Origin: Devosia sediminis
GTDB taxonomy: Bacteria; Pseudomonadota; Alphaproteobacteria; Rhizobiales; Devosiaceae
Length of the DNA: 64,000 nucleotides
Reading direction: 5' to 3'
Assembly (NCBI RefSeq): GCF_016411825.1
Contig: NZ_JAEKMH010000003.1
Coordinates: 124,001 to 188,000, forward strand
A program made the translations under genes and the position numbers. The notes beneath the pieces were generated by a model, which searched no databases, was not told the origin of the DNA, and saw only the letters and a program-made list of their open reading frames with translations. Shown here in pieces: positions 16,487-26,629 of this stretch. Position 1 is the stretch's first letter. The number at the start of each line of letters is the position of its first letter.

Positions 16487-17608
16487 ATGAAAGTCACGCT
16501 CGAACGCAATCATCTGCTCAAGTCGCTGAGCCATGTGCATCGGGTGGTTGAACGCCGCAACACCTATCCCATCCTGGCCAACGTGCTGTTCAAGGCGAGC
16601 GACGACCGTATCGAATTGCGCGCCACCGACCTCGATATCGAGGTGACCGAAAGCGTGCCGGCCATGGTCTCGACCCCGGGCACCACCACGGTACCGGCCC
16701 ACACGCTTTACGAAATCGTCCGCAAGCTCAGCGACGGCGCCGAAGTGCGCCTCGAGACCGATGGCGGCGAGAACATGGTCCTCACCTCCGGCCGCTCGCG
16801 CTTCAACCTCGCCTGTCTCTCCCCCGAAAGCTTCCCTGATCTCAAGTCCGGCGCTTTCGCGCATGAATTCGACATTGCTGCCGCCTCGCTCCGCGAGCTG
16901 ATCGAGCGCACCCAGTTCGCCATCTCCAACGAGGAGACGCGCTACTATCTCAACGGCATCTATTTCCACTCCGTCGAGAATTCGCAGTCCGGGTCGCTGT
17001 TCCGCGCCGTCGCCACCGACGGCCACCGCATGGCGCGGGCCGAGATCGCCGCGCCCAATGGCGCCGCCGGCATGAGCGGCATTATCGTGCCGAAAAAGAC
17101 CGTGGGCGAAGTCCAGAAGCTGCTCGATGGCGTCGATGGCGACGTCCATGTGGAAGTCAGCGACACCAAGATCCGCTTCACCGTGGGCCCGGTCGTGCTG
17201 CTCTCGAAACTGATCGAAGGCACCTTCCCCGATTATGACCGGGTGACGCCCAAGAACAACGACAAGCAGATGCTGGTCGACAAAGCCGGCTTTGCTATCG
17301 CCGTCGATCGCGTCTCGACCATTGCCTCGGATCGCGGCGGCAAGGCAGTCAAGCTCTCGGCCAAGGATGGCCTGCTCGAGCTCTCGGTGACCAACCCCGA
17401 CCACGGCACCGCCAGCGAAGAAGTGGCGGTCGACTTCGACACCGACGGCTTCGAGATCGGCTTCAACGCCCGATATCTGCTCGACATCATCACCCAGATC
17501 CGCTCGGAAAGCGCCGTTTTCCTCTTCAACGACGCCAATTCCCCGACCCTGGTGAAGGAAGAGGGCGAGGCCAACGCGCTCTATGTGCTGATGCCGATGC
17601 GGGTGTAG
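16487..17608 (+). CDS. dnaN: DNA polymerase III beta clamp
   Basis: Ring-shaped sliding clamp that tethers the replicative polymerase. It has 373 residues in three similar domains; the N-terminus MKVTLERNHLLKSLSHVHRVVERRNTYPIL and the C-terminal YVLMPMRV are characteristic. ATG 16487 is preceded by CAGGAAGAACGG; the 36-codon upstream extension has no family counterpart. It lies downstream of dnaA and upstream of recF as in most bacteria, though two small genes intervene before it. Confidence 0.97.
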   Translation: MKVTLERNHLLKSLSHVHRVVERRNTYPILANVLFKASDDRIELRATDLDIEVTESVPAMVSTPGTTTVPAHTLYEIVRKLSDGAEVRLETDGGENMVLTSGRSRFNLACLSPESFPDLKSGAFAHEFDIAAASLRELIERTQFAISNEETRYYLNGIYFHSVENSQSGSLFRAVATDGHRMARAEIAAPNGAAGMSGIIVPKKTVGEVQKLLDGVDGDVHVEVSDTKIRFTVGPVVLLSKLIEGTFPDYDRVTPKNNDKQMLVDKAGFAIAVDRVSTIASDRGGKAVKLSAKDGLLELSVTNPDHGTASEEVAVDFDTDGFEIGFNARYLLDIITQIRSESAVFLFNDANSPTLVKEEGEANALYVLMPMRV

Positions 17609-17625
17609 GAGCGAGCAAAGATGCT

Positions 17626-17779
17626 CGCCTTCCCTTCTCCCCTTGAGGGAGAAGGTGCCCCGAAGGGGCGGATGAGGGGTCTGCGCATCCCTCGTGATCA
17701 ACATATGTGTGGGCGGGACCCCTCACCTGTCTCGCGCTGCGCGCGATCCACCCTCTCCCTCAAGGGGAGAGGGGAAGAA
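17626..17779. repeat. composite palindromic intergenic repeat, family A copy 4
   Basis: Left module CTTCTCCCCTTGAGGGAGAAG near 17633, GGGGCGGATGAGGGG, then CCCCTCACCTGTCTCGCGCT and CCCTCTCCCTCAAGGGGAGA. Same modules and order as the copy at 5683-5847. It fills the dnaN-recF gap and ends 8 bases before the recF start, so it overlaps the recF ribosome-binding region. Confidence 0.8.
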
Positions 17780-17787
17780 GGGGCGAA

Positions 17788-18903
17788 ATGATCCGCCACA
17801 TCTCCCGCCTCCGCCTCACCGCCTTTCGCAACTATACCTCCGCCGCGCTCGATCTCGACGAACGCCACGTCGTGCTGACCGGGCCCAATGGCTCGGGCAA
17901 GACCAACCTGCTCGAAGCCGTGTCGGTGCTCTCGCCGGGACGGGGGCTGCGCGGCGCCAGTTTCGATACGCTGCAATCGCAAGGCTCCGATCTGCCCTGG
18001 GCGGTTGCCGCCACCGTCGAGACTGATGACGGGCCCGCTGATATCGGCACCGGCGCCTTGCCCGATGGCGGGCGGCGGGTCCGCATCAATGGCGCCAATG
18101 CCCGCTCCATCGAGGCCATGAGCGACTATCTGCGCGTGCTCTGGCTGACCCCGGCCATGGATGGCCTGTTCTCCGGGCCGGCGGGCGAGCGGCGGCGCTT
18201 TCTCGACCGGCTGGTAACGACGCTTATTCCCAGCCATTCCTCGGCGGTCTCGGACTATGACAAGGCCATGCGGCAGCGCAACAAGCTGCTCGAAGAGGGG
18301 GGCGATGCGCGCTGGCTCTCCGCCATCGAGGCGCAGATGGCCGAGTTCGGCGCCTCGATCCACCTCAACCGCACCGATAGTTTGCAGCATCTCCAGGCGC
18401 TGATCGCCGAAAGCCTCGACGATGGCAGTTTCCCGGCGGCCATGCTGTCGCTGACCCCGCTGTTCGAGGATGGGGCCGAGGCGACCACCTCGGCGGAGCT
18501 CGAAACGCTGCTGGCCCGGCGCTGGCACGATGCGCGCGGGCTTGATCGCGCCGCCGGACGCACCATATCTGGACCACACCGCGTCGACCTCGACGTGCTG
18601 CATGCGCAAAAAGCTATGCCGGCGGCCCTGGGCTCGACCGGCGAGCAGAAGGCGCTGCTGATCGGCCTCATCCTCGCCCATGCGCGCCTCGTGCGGCTGC
18701 GGACCGGCATAGTGCCTTTCCTGCTGCTCGACGAGATTGCCGCCCATCTCGACCCCGACCGGCGACGGGCGCTGTTTGCGGCGCTGGATGGGCTCGAGAC
18801 GCAGTGTTTCCTGACCGGCACCGACATGGTGCTGTTTGAAGCACTGGAAGACCGGGCCCAGCGGATCGGCGTGCGGGATGGGCGGCTGAGCGGCCTCCGT
18901 TAG
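17788..18903 (+). CDS. recF: RecF, DNA replication/repair SMC-like ATPase
   Basis: Loads RecA at single-strand gaps with RecO and RecR. The 371-residue product has Walker A GPNGSGKT at residues 32-39, the RecF opening LRLTAFRNYTSAALDL, signature STGEQKALLIGLIL and Walker B PFLLLDEIAAHLDPDRR near the C-terminus. ATG 17788 follows GGGGAAGAAGGGG, which belongs partly to the repeat element. An open frame extends 27 codons upstream but is repeat-derived. Member of the dnaA-dnaN-recF-gyrB block. Confidence 0.95.
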   Translation: MIRHISRLRLTAFRNYTSAALDLDERHVVLTGPNGSGKTNLLEAVSVLSPGRGLRGASFDTLQSQGSDLPWAVAATVETDDGPADIGTGALPDGGRRVRINGANARSIEAMSDYLRVLWLTPAMDGLFSGPAGERRRFLDRLVTTLIPSHSSAVSDYDKAMRQRNKLLEEGGDARWLSAIEAQMAEFGASIHLNRTDSLQHLQALIAESLDDGSFPAAMLSLTPLFEDGAEATTSAELETLLARRWHDARGLDRAAGRTISGPHRVDLDVLHAQKAMPAALGSTGEQKALLIGLILAHARLVRLRTGIVPFLLLDEIAAHLDPDRRRALFAALDGLETQCFLTGTDMVLFEALEDRAQRIGVRDGRLSGLR

Positions 18904-18931
18904 TGGCGCGGCAAATCGTTGAATACTGCAA

Positions 18932-19009
18932 CGTCATCCCCGCGAAAGCGGGGACCTCTGTTGGTGTTGTGGCCTCCAAACAGAGGTTCCCGCCTTCGCG
19001 GGAATGACA
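18932..19009. repeat. palindromic intergenic repeat, family B copy 2
   Basis: GTCATCCCCGCGAAAGCGGG near 18932 and TTCCCGCCTTCGCGGGAATGAC near 18988-19009 are imperfect reverse complements that extend through ACCTCTGT/ACAGAGGT. The 78 bases lie between recF and gyrB. Confidence 0.75.
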
Positions 19010-19063
19010 CCGCGTTTCTGAAAGCCTTATGCCCAGCAAAAGCCACGGAAACCGGCAAAATCC

Positions 19064-21579
<2,516 letters not shown>

Positions 21580-21604
21580 AGGCTCGAATGACGGCGTCGG
21601 TCCC

Positions 21605-21785
21605 ATCCCACCCTCCCCCTTGAGGGGAGGGTAGTGAAGCTTGGCCCGTGAGGGCCTTAGCGTAGCTGGGGAGGGGGTCCTGCGGCTCAAACGTGCGGAC
21701 CGGCAAGCCTCCGACACCCCCACCCTAGCTCTGCTACGGCCGTGCCGGCCTAGCGCCGCTACCCTCCCCTCAAGGGGGAGGGTAA
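21605..21785. repeat. composite palindromic intergenic repeat, family A copy 5
   Basis: CCACCCTCCCCTTGAGGGGAGGG-type module at the left (21608-21630) and ACCCTCCCCTCAAGGGGGAGGGT at the right (21761-21783) are reverse complements, with further inverted matches inside (CTAGC/GCTAG). The element separates gyrB from the convergent pseudoazurin gene. Confidence 0.75.
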
Positions 21786-21843
21786 GAAGAAGCCGATGGC
21801 TTCCTGGCATTGATGACGGCGGTAACGGGCAATACGCGGGAAG

Positions 21844-22284
21844 TTACTCCGCCGCCAGCGCCAGCATTTCGTCGAAGCGTTCCTTGGCCTTGCCGGGGAA
21901 GCGGGCTTCGGCGATGGCGTCGAGATTGGCCGGCGCTTCGCCAACGACGATGAGGCCCACCATGCCCATGCCGAGGTGCGGGGCGCATTTATAGGCATAG
22001 GCGCCTTCCACGTCGAAGGTCACCGAAATGGTCTCGCCCAGCTTGCCCTTGAAGGCGGTGGCGCCTTCGGGGATCAGGTCCTTGATGCTCTCGGCATTGT
22101 GGCCCGGATCGGTGGCGACAAAAGTGACCGTGTCGCCGGCGGCGATTTCGAGATAGGCCGGCTCGAACACCATGCGGCCGGTGTCGCCCGAATTGAGCAT
22201 TTTGACCTCATGCTCGGCGGCAAGGGCCGAAACCGACGCAAGCAGCGAGAGGGAAGCGGCCAGGATGGCGGCGCGGATAGTCAT
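21844..22284 (-). CDS. pseudoazurin (type I blue copper protein)
   Basis: A small periplasmic electron carrier. The 146-residue precursor has a signal peptide (MTIRAAILAASLSLLASVSALAA). The copper ligands are His62 (DPGHNAES), Cys100, His103 and Met108 (YKCAPHLGMGMVG); the 38-residue His-Cys distance and C-x2-H-x4-M spacing match pseudoazurins. The N-terminal HEVKMLN and MVFEPAYLEIAAGDTVTF are also typical. Start ATG has TGAGGAGAC upstream. It is the last gene of a leftward operon behind an exported flavoprotein, 27 bases after the hydrolase-like gene, so it may accept electrons from the flavoprotein (inference). Confidence 0.92.
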   Translation of the reverse strand: MTIRAAILAASLSLLASVSALAAEHEVKMLNSGDTGRMVFEPAYLEIAAGDTVTFVATDPGHNAESIKDLIPEGATAFKGKLGETISVTFDVEGAYAYKCAPHLGMGMVGLIVVGEAPANLDAIAEARFPGKAKERFDEMLALAAE

Positions 22285-22311
22285 GATTGTCTCCTCAAAT
22301 ATGGATATGTG

Positions 22312-22881
22312 TCAGGCCGGCTGATGCTGGGCCGCAATGCTGGGGACGAGCCGCAGGGCGACGCCACGCGCCACCAGCAGGTCGGTAGTCACCTCCGAAG
22401 GGTTCTCGCCCACCAGCGTCACGCGCAGCCCGCCCATGCTCGGCCATTCAATGGGGATGCGATTGAAATTGAGCGGCAGGGCCGCATCCACGGCGATCAC
22501 CTCGGCCACCTTTTCCGGCCAAGTCATGGCTGTGAGCAGCGCCATGGTGCCGCCCTCGCCGGCGCCGATCAGCGTCACCTTGTCGCCACCGCCGGCGGCA
22601 TCGAGCAGCAGGTGCTCGAGATGGAAAAGGCTGTCGCCGAGGCTCGTGAGTTCGGCCCGCTCGCGCGGCCCCACATACCAGTAATAGCCCTGGACCTTGC
22701 CCACTCCGCCCACCGTCTGCAGGCGCGGCGCCTGCACGGCAAGGATGCTGGCGCTGGCGGGTGCCAGAGTGCGGCCGAGGGTGCGGGCATCGTCCAGGTC
22801 GCCATAGCGGTCGTGGAGAACCAGGCAGGGCTGTCCACCGGGCTGGCCCAGCCGGGCCGTGTGCAACATGCTGCGGGTCAA
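22312..22881 (-). CDS. alpha/beta-hydrolase-fold protein lacking the nucleophilic serine
   Basis: A 189-residue protein with the layout of the phospholipase/carboxylesterase family: PCLVLHDRYGDLDDARTLGR at the N-terminus, a middle YYWYVGPRERAEL segment, and a nucleophile-elbow strand VTLIGAGEGGTMALL near residues 102-116. The elbow reads G106-A-G-E-G, so the expected Ser is Gly108. A C-terminal His is present (SIAAQHQPA). It therefore probably does not hydrolyse by the usual mechanism and may be a binding or structural partner. No signal peptide is visible. It lies between the flavoprotein and pseudoazurin genes, with gaps of 56 and 27 bases. Confidence 0.7.
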   Translation of the reverse strand: MTRSMLHTARLGQPGGQPCLVLHDRYGDLDDARTLGRTLAPASASILAVQAPRLQTVGGVGKVQGYYWYVGPRERAELTSLGDSLFHLEHLLLDAAGGGDKVTLIGAGEGGTMALLTAMTWPEKVAEVIAVDAALPLNFNRIPIEWPSMGGLRVTLVGENPSEVTTDLLVARGVALRLVPSIAAQHQPA

Positions 22882-22937
22882 GGGCTCTTCCTCGGTGAAG
22901 GGGAGGGAGGGCGCGAACGCCCTCCCGGAACGACAGG

Positions 22938-24647
22938 TCAGGCCTGTGCCGCGGCGTGTTCGCCGGCCATGTAGCCGAAGGTAACGCCGAGGCCCAGCGT
23001 GCCCCCGCCGCCCAGATAGCTCTTGCCCGAGGGCGAGGCGGCGGCATTGCCGGCCACATAGAGGCCGGGGATCGGCTGGTCGTGGATATCGACCACCTGG
23101 CCGTTTTCGTTGAAGACCGGACCGCCCTTGGTGTCGAGCGCGCCCGCGCCCAGCAGCACGGCGTAATAGGGGCCAGTGTCAGAGATCGGCGCCATATAGG
23201 GATTGGGATAATCGCGCTTGTTTTCCGCCGAGTGGAAGAAGGCGTCGGCCGGGGCCTCGCCGCGGTGGAAATCGGTATCCTTGCCGGTTTCGGCAAAGCC
23301 GTTATAGCGCGCGATGGTTTCCTTGAGGTTGGCGAGGAAATCCGGATCGAGCTTGTAGGTGCCGATGCGGTCGGCCAGGGCATCAAAGCGCGCCTGCACC
23401 TTTTCGGCCAGCTCTTCGAGCGTTTCGGCCACGGTGGTCGTCGCCGAAACGTCGGTGTCGAGCGTCGGCACCAGCATGCCGCCAAATTCGCGCGCGGCAT
23501 GGTCGAAGATGAAGATCTGGTAGAGGTTGGGATAGGAACCGGTCCACTGGTCATAGACCTGGTGGGAGCGGGCGCGCTCGGGATAGACGTATTTTTCGTC
23601 ATACATGCGCTTGCCGAAGCGGTTGACGGCAATCGAGCTGTCGCCGCCAAGGAAGAAGACGCCGCTGGCAACGCTGGAGAATTCCAGCACTTCCTCGAGC
23701 ACGACCTGCTGGTTCCAGGCCTCGTTGAGATTGCCGAATTTCGCGCCCACTTCGCTGGCCATGAGAATGAGGTCGCCCTCGTTGGCCGGCACGGCGCAAC
23801 CGCCCATGATCGGGGTCCTGAGGTAATTGGCGCGCATTTCCGGGTTCTGGGTAAAGCCGCCCGAACCGAAGATCACGCCCTTCAAAGCGCGGAAGCGCTT
23901 GGCGCCTTCGGGCGTCTCGGCTTCGACACCGATGACGCGGCCGGTCTCGTCGCGCAGGATCCGGGTGACCCGGTGTTCGGTCAGGATGGTGGCGCCGCGT
24001 TCTTCCACATAGGCCTGCATATGCATGATCATGTGGAAGCCGAAGCCTTCATTGCCGTCTTCGTCGCGCGGCGAAGTCTGGCGGCCGCGAATGGCTCCGT
24101 TTTCCTCGATCTGGCCGTGGTAGTCGGCGCCGGGCTGGTTGTCCCAGGACATGGCCATGGTGGTCGGGTGGGCGCCGGTCTGGTCGAGCTTTTCGAAGAC
24201 GCGCGCGGCGTTGTCGTAGAAGGTTTCGAGGAGCTTCAGATTATTCGGCATCAGCCCATAGGTCGGGCTCTGGTCGTTGTAGAGTTCGGGGAAGGAGACG
24301 CGGGCGCAATAGCGCAGGAAGGTGTCGCGGTCGTCCTTGAGGCCGGCGGCCTGCATGTGGTGGCTGTTGGGCACCCAGGAGCCGCCGCCCGATTTGCTGG
24401 TCGTGCCGCCGATGAAGTCGGCCTTTTCGAGGATCAAAACGCTGGCGCCATTGTCGATGGCGCCGCAGGCGCCGGCCAGGGCCGCGCCGCCCGATCCCAC
24501 GGCGATGACGTCCACTTCGGCGTCCCAGTTTTCTTCCTGCGCCTGGGCCGCGCCCAATGTGGTCGCGCCGATGGCCGTGCTGGCGGCGCCTAGGCCGGCT
24601 GCCTTGATGAAATTGCGGCGCGAAACGCGCGAGGTTTCGGAAGTCAT
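22938..24647 (-). CDS. Tat-exported FAD-dependent dehydrogenase (fumarate reductase/ketosteroid dehydrogenase family)
   Basis: A 569-residue flavoprotein. SRRNFIK at residues 9-15 followed by AAGLGAASTAIGATTLGAAQA is a textbook Tat signal, so the enzyme is folded with FAD and exported. The FAD-binding motif VIAVGSGGAALAGACGA starts near residue 47, EKADFIGGTTSKSGGGSW follows, and the C-terminus has YLGGGGTLGLGVTFGYMAGE, all typical of the fumarate reductase/3-ketosteroid dehydrogenase/urocanate reductase superfamily. The substrate is unknown. It is the first gene of the operon with a hydrolase-fold protein and pseudoazurin, and is divergent from a MarR regulator whose likely operators lie in the gap. 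Confidence 0.85.
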   Translation of the reverse strand: MTSETSRVSRRNFIKAAGLGAASTAIGATTLGAAQAQEENWDAEVDVIAVGSGGAALAGACGAIDNGASVLILEKADFIGGTTSKSGGGSWVPNSHHMQAAGLKDDRDTFLRYCARVSFPELYNDQSPTYGLMPNNLKLLETFYDNAARVFEKLDQTGAHPTTMAMSWDNQPGADYHGQIEENGAIRGRQTSPRDEDGNEGFGFHMIMHMQAYVEERGATILTEHRVTRILRDETGRVIGVEAETPEGAKRFRALKGVIFGSGGFTQNPEMRANYLRTPIMGGCAVPANEGDLILMASEVGAKFGNLNEAWNQQVVLEEVLEFSSVASGVFFLGGDSSIAVNRFGKRMYDEKYVYPERARSHQVYDQWTGSYPNLYQIFIFDHAAREFGGMLVPTLDTDVSATTTVAETLEELAEKVQARFDALADRIGTYKLDPDFLANLKETIARYNGFAETGKDTDFHRGEAPADAFFHSAENKRDYPNPYMAPISDTGPYYAVLLGAGALDTKGGPVFNENGQVVDIHDQPIPGLYVAGNAAASPSGKSYLGGGGTLGLGVTFGYMAGEHAAAQA

Positions 24648-24689
24648 GTTCCCCTCCAGATCGGCAGCTCTTGCAGCGGCTGCAATTTT

Positions 24690-24705
24690 TGTAGGCTAGC
24701 ATACA
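24690..24705. promoter_or_regulatory. TGTA-N8-TACA operator, site 1
   Basis: TGTAGGCTAGCATACA is a near-perfect 16-base dyad (14 of 16 positions symmetric). It lies 43 bases upstream of the flavoprotein ATG and shares TTTGTAG-CT-GC-ATACA with site 2. Most likely a binding site of the adjacent MarR-type regulator (inference). Confidence 0.6.
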
Positions 24706-24725
24706 TGTTTGCGCTGCATCAAGTT

Positions 24726-24741
24726 TGTAGCCTGCGATACA
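24726..24741. promoter_or_regulatory. TGTA-N8-TACA operator, site 2
   Basis: TGTAGCCTGCGATACA, in the same orientation as site 1, is offset by 36 bases start to start. The outer TGTA/TACA arms are symmetric and the inner part matches site 1 at most positions. It lies 64 bases upstream of the MarR gene start. Confidence 0.55.
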
Positions 24742-24804
24742 ATTTACCATGGATGCATCGCGCATCGCGGGGTGCTAGGTAGCGGCCGCAGACGGAGAAT
24801 GCCC

Positions 24805-25290
24805 ATGGCCCAGCCGATCCAGTCGAATGGAGATCCCCAACTGGCCGACACCGAGACCGGATCGCGCGTGGACCATGGCCAGCTCTTCACCACCATCCAT
24901 GACCTGTCGCGGCTGATCTCGGTCTATTTCGACGCCAAGATGGCCCGGCACCAGCTCACCCATTCGCAATGGTGGGCGCTGATGTATATTTCCGAGCACG
25001 AGGGGGCGACCCAGATCGAACTGGCCGCCTATATGCAGATGGGCAGGGCTTCGGCAGGCAAGCTGTTCGAGCGGCTCGAAGCCAAGAACTGGATCGAGCG
25101 CCGGCCTGACGACAAGGACGGGCGCGTGCGCCGGATCTTCCTCAAGCAGGACGCCATCGGCATTCTCGAGATCATGCGCGACGAAGGCACCAATCTATTC
25201 ACCGATTTTTTGAAGGGCATCGGCCCCGAGGAGGAAGCCGCGGTGCTGGCGGGCCTCCTCAAGATCCGCGCCAATGCCGAGGGCCGCTGA
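24805..25290 (+). CDS. MarR family transcriptional regulator
   Basis: A 161-residue winged-helix regulator: helix region HGQLFTTIHDLSRLISVYFD, the recognition part TQIELAAYMQMGRASAGKLFERLEAKNWIERR and the wing DDKDGRVRRIFL. MarR proteins usually act as homodimeric repressors released by small phenolic or similar ligands, or by oxidation. ATG 24805 is chosen over ATG 24799 because CGGAG then has normal spacing. Being divergent from the flavoprotein operon with paired palindromes in between, it is the obvious candidate regulator of that operon and of itself. Confidence 0.9.
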   Translation: MAQPIQSNGDPQLADTETGSRVDHGQLFTTIHDLSRLISVYFDAKMARHQLTHSQWWALMYISEHEGATQIELAAYMQMGRASAGKLFERLEAKNWIERRPDDKDGRVRRIFLKQDAIGILEIMRDEGTNLFTDFLKGIGPEEEAAVLAGLLKIRANAEGR

Positions 25291-25411
25291 ACCTGCCTCG
25301 GGCGGGCCGAACACCATCGCGTCAACGCGGTGCTTGTGATCGGCACAAGGGGAACAGGCCCATCGGCCAGCCGTTGGGTCATACCTGAGCAATCCGACCG
25401 AGGAGCCCGAC

Positions 25412-26224
25412 TTGTCCCCCGAACCCATCACCATCTTTACCGAGGATAGCGGCGGCACTGGCCGCCCGGTCATCCTCATTCACGGCTGGCCGCTCTCGGG
25501 TGCTGCCTGGGAAAAGCAGGTCCCCGCCCTCACCGCGGCCGGCTACCGCGTCATCACCTATGATCGGCGCGGCTTCGGCCGGTCCGATAAGCCGGAGTCG
25601 GGCTTTGACTACGATACGCTGGCGGACGATCTCGCCGGGCTGATCGATGATCGCGATCTCCGCGACATCACCCTTGTTGGCTTCTCCATGGGCGGTGGCG
25701 AAGTGGCCCGCTATATCGGCAAGTTCGGGGAGGACCGGCTGCACTCGGTGGTGTTTGCAGCGGCTGTTCCGCCCTTTCTCATGCAGGGGCCCGATAATCC
25801 CGACGGGCCGCTCACCGAGGAGAAGGCCAAGGAAATGGAGGAGGGCCTCAAGGCGAACCGGGAAATGTTCTTCGACCAGTTCACCAAGGACTTCTTTTCC
25901 GCCAATGGCGAACTCATGGTCACCGAGCAGGAGCGCCAGGACGCCATTGCCCTTTGCCTCCAGTCCGACCAGACGGCCGCCCTGGGCTGCATGAAAGCCT
26001 TCGGTACCACCGATTTCCGCAACGATCTCAAGAAGGTCACCGTGCCGACCCTCATCATTCATGGCACGGCCGATGGCATTGTGCCCATCGAAGGATCAGG
26101 CCAGCGCACCCATGATGCCATTGCCGGCAGCACGCTGGTCGAAGTGGACGGCGCGCCCCACGGCTTCAATGTGAGCCATGCCGACCGCTTCAACAGCGCG
26201 TTGATCGCCTTTCTCGGTCGCTGA
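25412..26224 (+). CDS. alpha/beta hydrolase, non-haem chloroperoxidase/arylesterase type
   Basis: A 270-residue cytoplasmic hydrolase with the triad Ser92 (LVGFSMGGGE), Asp221 (IIHGTADGIVP) and His250 (DGAPHGFN), plus the oxyanion motif ILIHGWPLSG. This arrangement is typical of cofactor-free haloperoxidases, which are basically esterases/perhydrolases. Start TTG 25412 is supported by AGGAG with a 6-base gap and by the family N-terminus; no ATG is nearby. It is followed by a strong bidirectional terminator. The natural substrate is unknown. Confidence 0.88.
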   Translation: MSPEPITIFTEDSGGTGRPVILIHGWPLSGAAWEKQVPALTAAGYRVITYDRRGFGRSDKPESGFDYDTLADDLAGLIDDRDLRDITLVGFSMGGGEVARYIGKFGEDRLHSVVFAAAVPPFLMQGPDNPDGPLTEEKAKEMEEGLKANREMFFDQFTKDFFSANGELMVTEQERQDAIALCLQSDQTAALGCMKAFGTTDFRNDLKKVTVPTLIIHGTADGIVPIEGSGQRTHDAIAGSTLVEVDGAPHGFNVSHADRFNSALIAFLGR

Positions 26225-26226
26225 CG

Positions 26227-26255
26227 AAAAGGCCCTTCGAGAGAAGGGCCTTTTT
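26227..26255. terminator. bidirectional rho-independent terminator
   Basis: AAAA, stem GGCCCTTC (26231-26238), loop GAGA, GAAGGGCC (26243-26250), TTTTT. It lies between convergent genes, so it can end both the hydrolase transcript and the leftward DUF3606 gene. Confidence 0.92.
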
Positions 26256-26263
26256 CATGGGGG

Positions 26264-26446
26264 TCAGTGCTTGAGGTGCTTTTCGACGGCGTCGCGAGAA
26301 TTGCCCGCTTTTTTCACCGCATCCTTGACCGCGCCGGCGCTCGTGCCGGTCTTTTCGGCCTCGTAGCGCACTTCGTAATCCTGACCGGCGGCGACCTTTG
26401 CGCGGTCCTGCGCACGGCCACGGTCACTCTGGTTGGAATTTGACAT
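26264..26446 (-). CDS. DUF3606 domain protein
   Basis: A 60-residue hydrophilic protein: MSNSNQSDRGRAQDRAKVAA at the N-terminus, then DYEVRYEAEKTGTSAGAVKDAVKKAGNSRDAVEKHL, which fits the short DUF3606 pattern (a D-x-E-V-R-Y strand and two helices). Function unknown; similar small proteins are often stress-associated, which is not shown here. ATG 26446 has AAAGGAGTGAGC upstream; the 13-codon upstream extension is not supported. Confidence 0.75.
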   Translation of the reverse strand: MSNSNQSDRGRAQDRAKVAAGQDYEVRYEAEKTGTSAGAVKDAVKKAGNSRDAVEKHLKH

Positions 26447-26629
26447 CTGCTCACTCCTTTCGGGTTTCGTGCAGAGCAAACGCATGACCGAGTCCTCGGG
26501 TTCAATAGCAGGGGTCGATCGCCGCTGTTCACTGGCTCGAACCGCATTGTTTCTCCGCGCTCCCTTGTCGCTGTGCGCCTCGCCTATTAGCTAGGTCAGG
26601 CAGCCGCGGCGCATTGATGTGAGGTCAAC

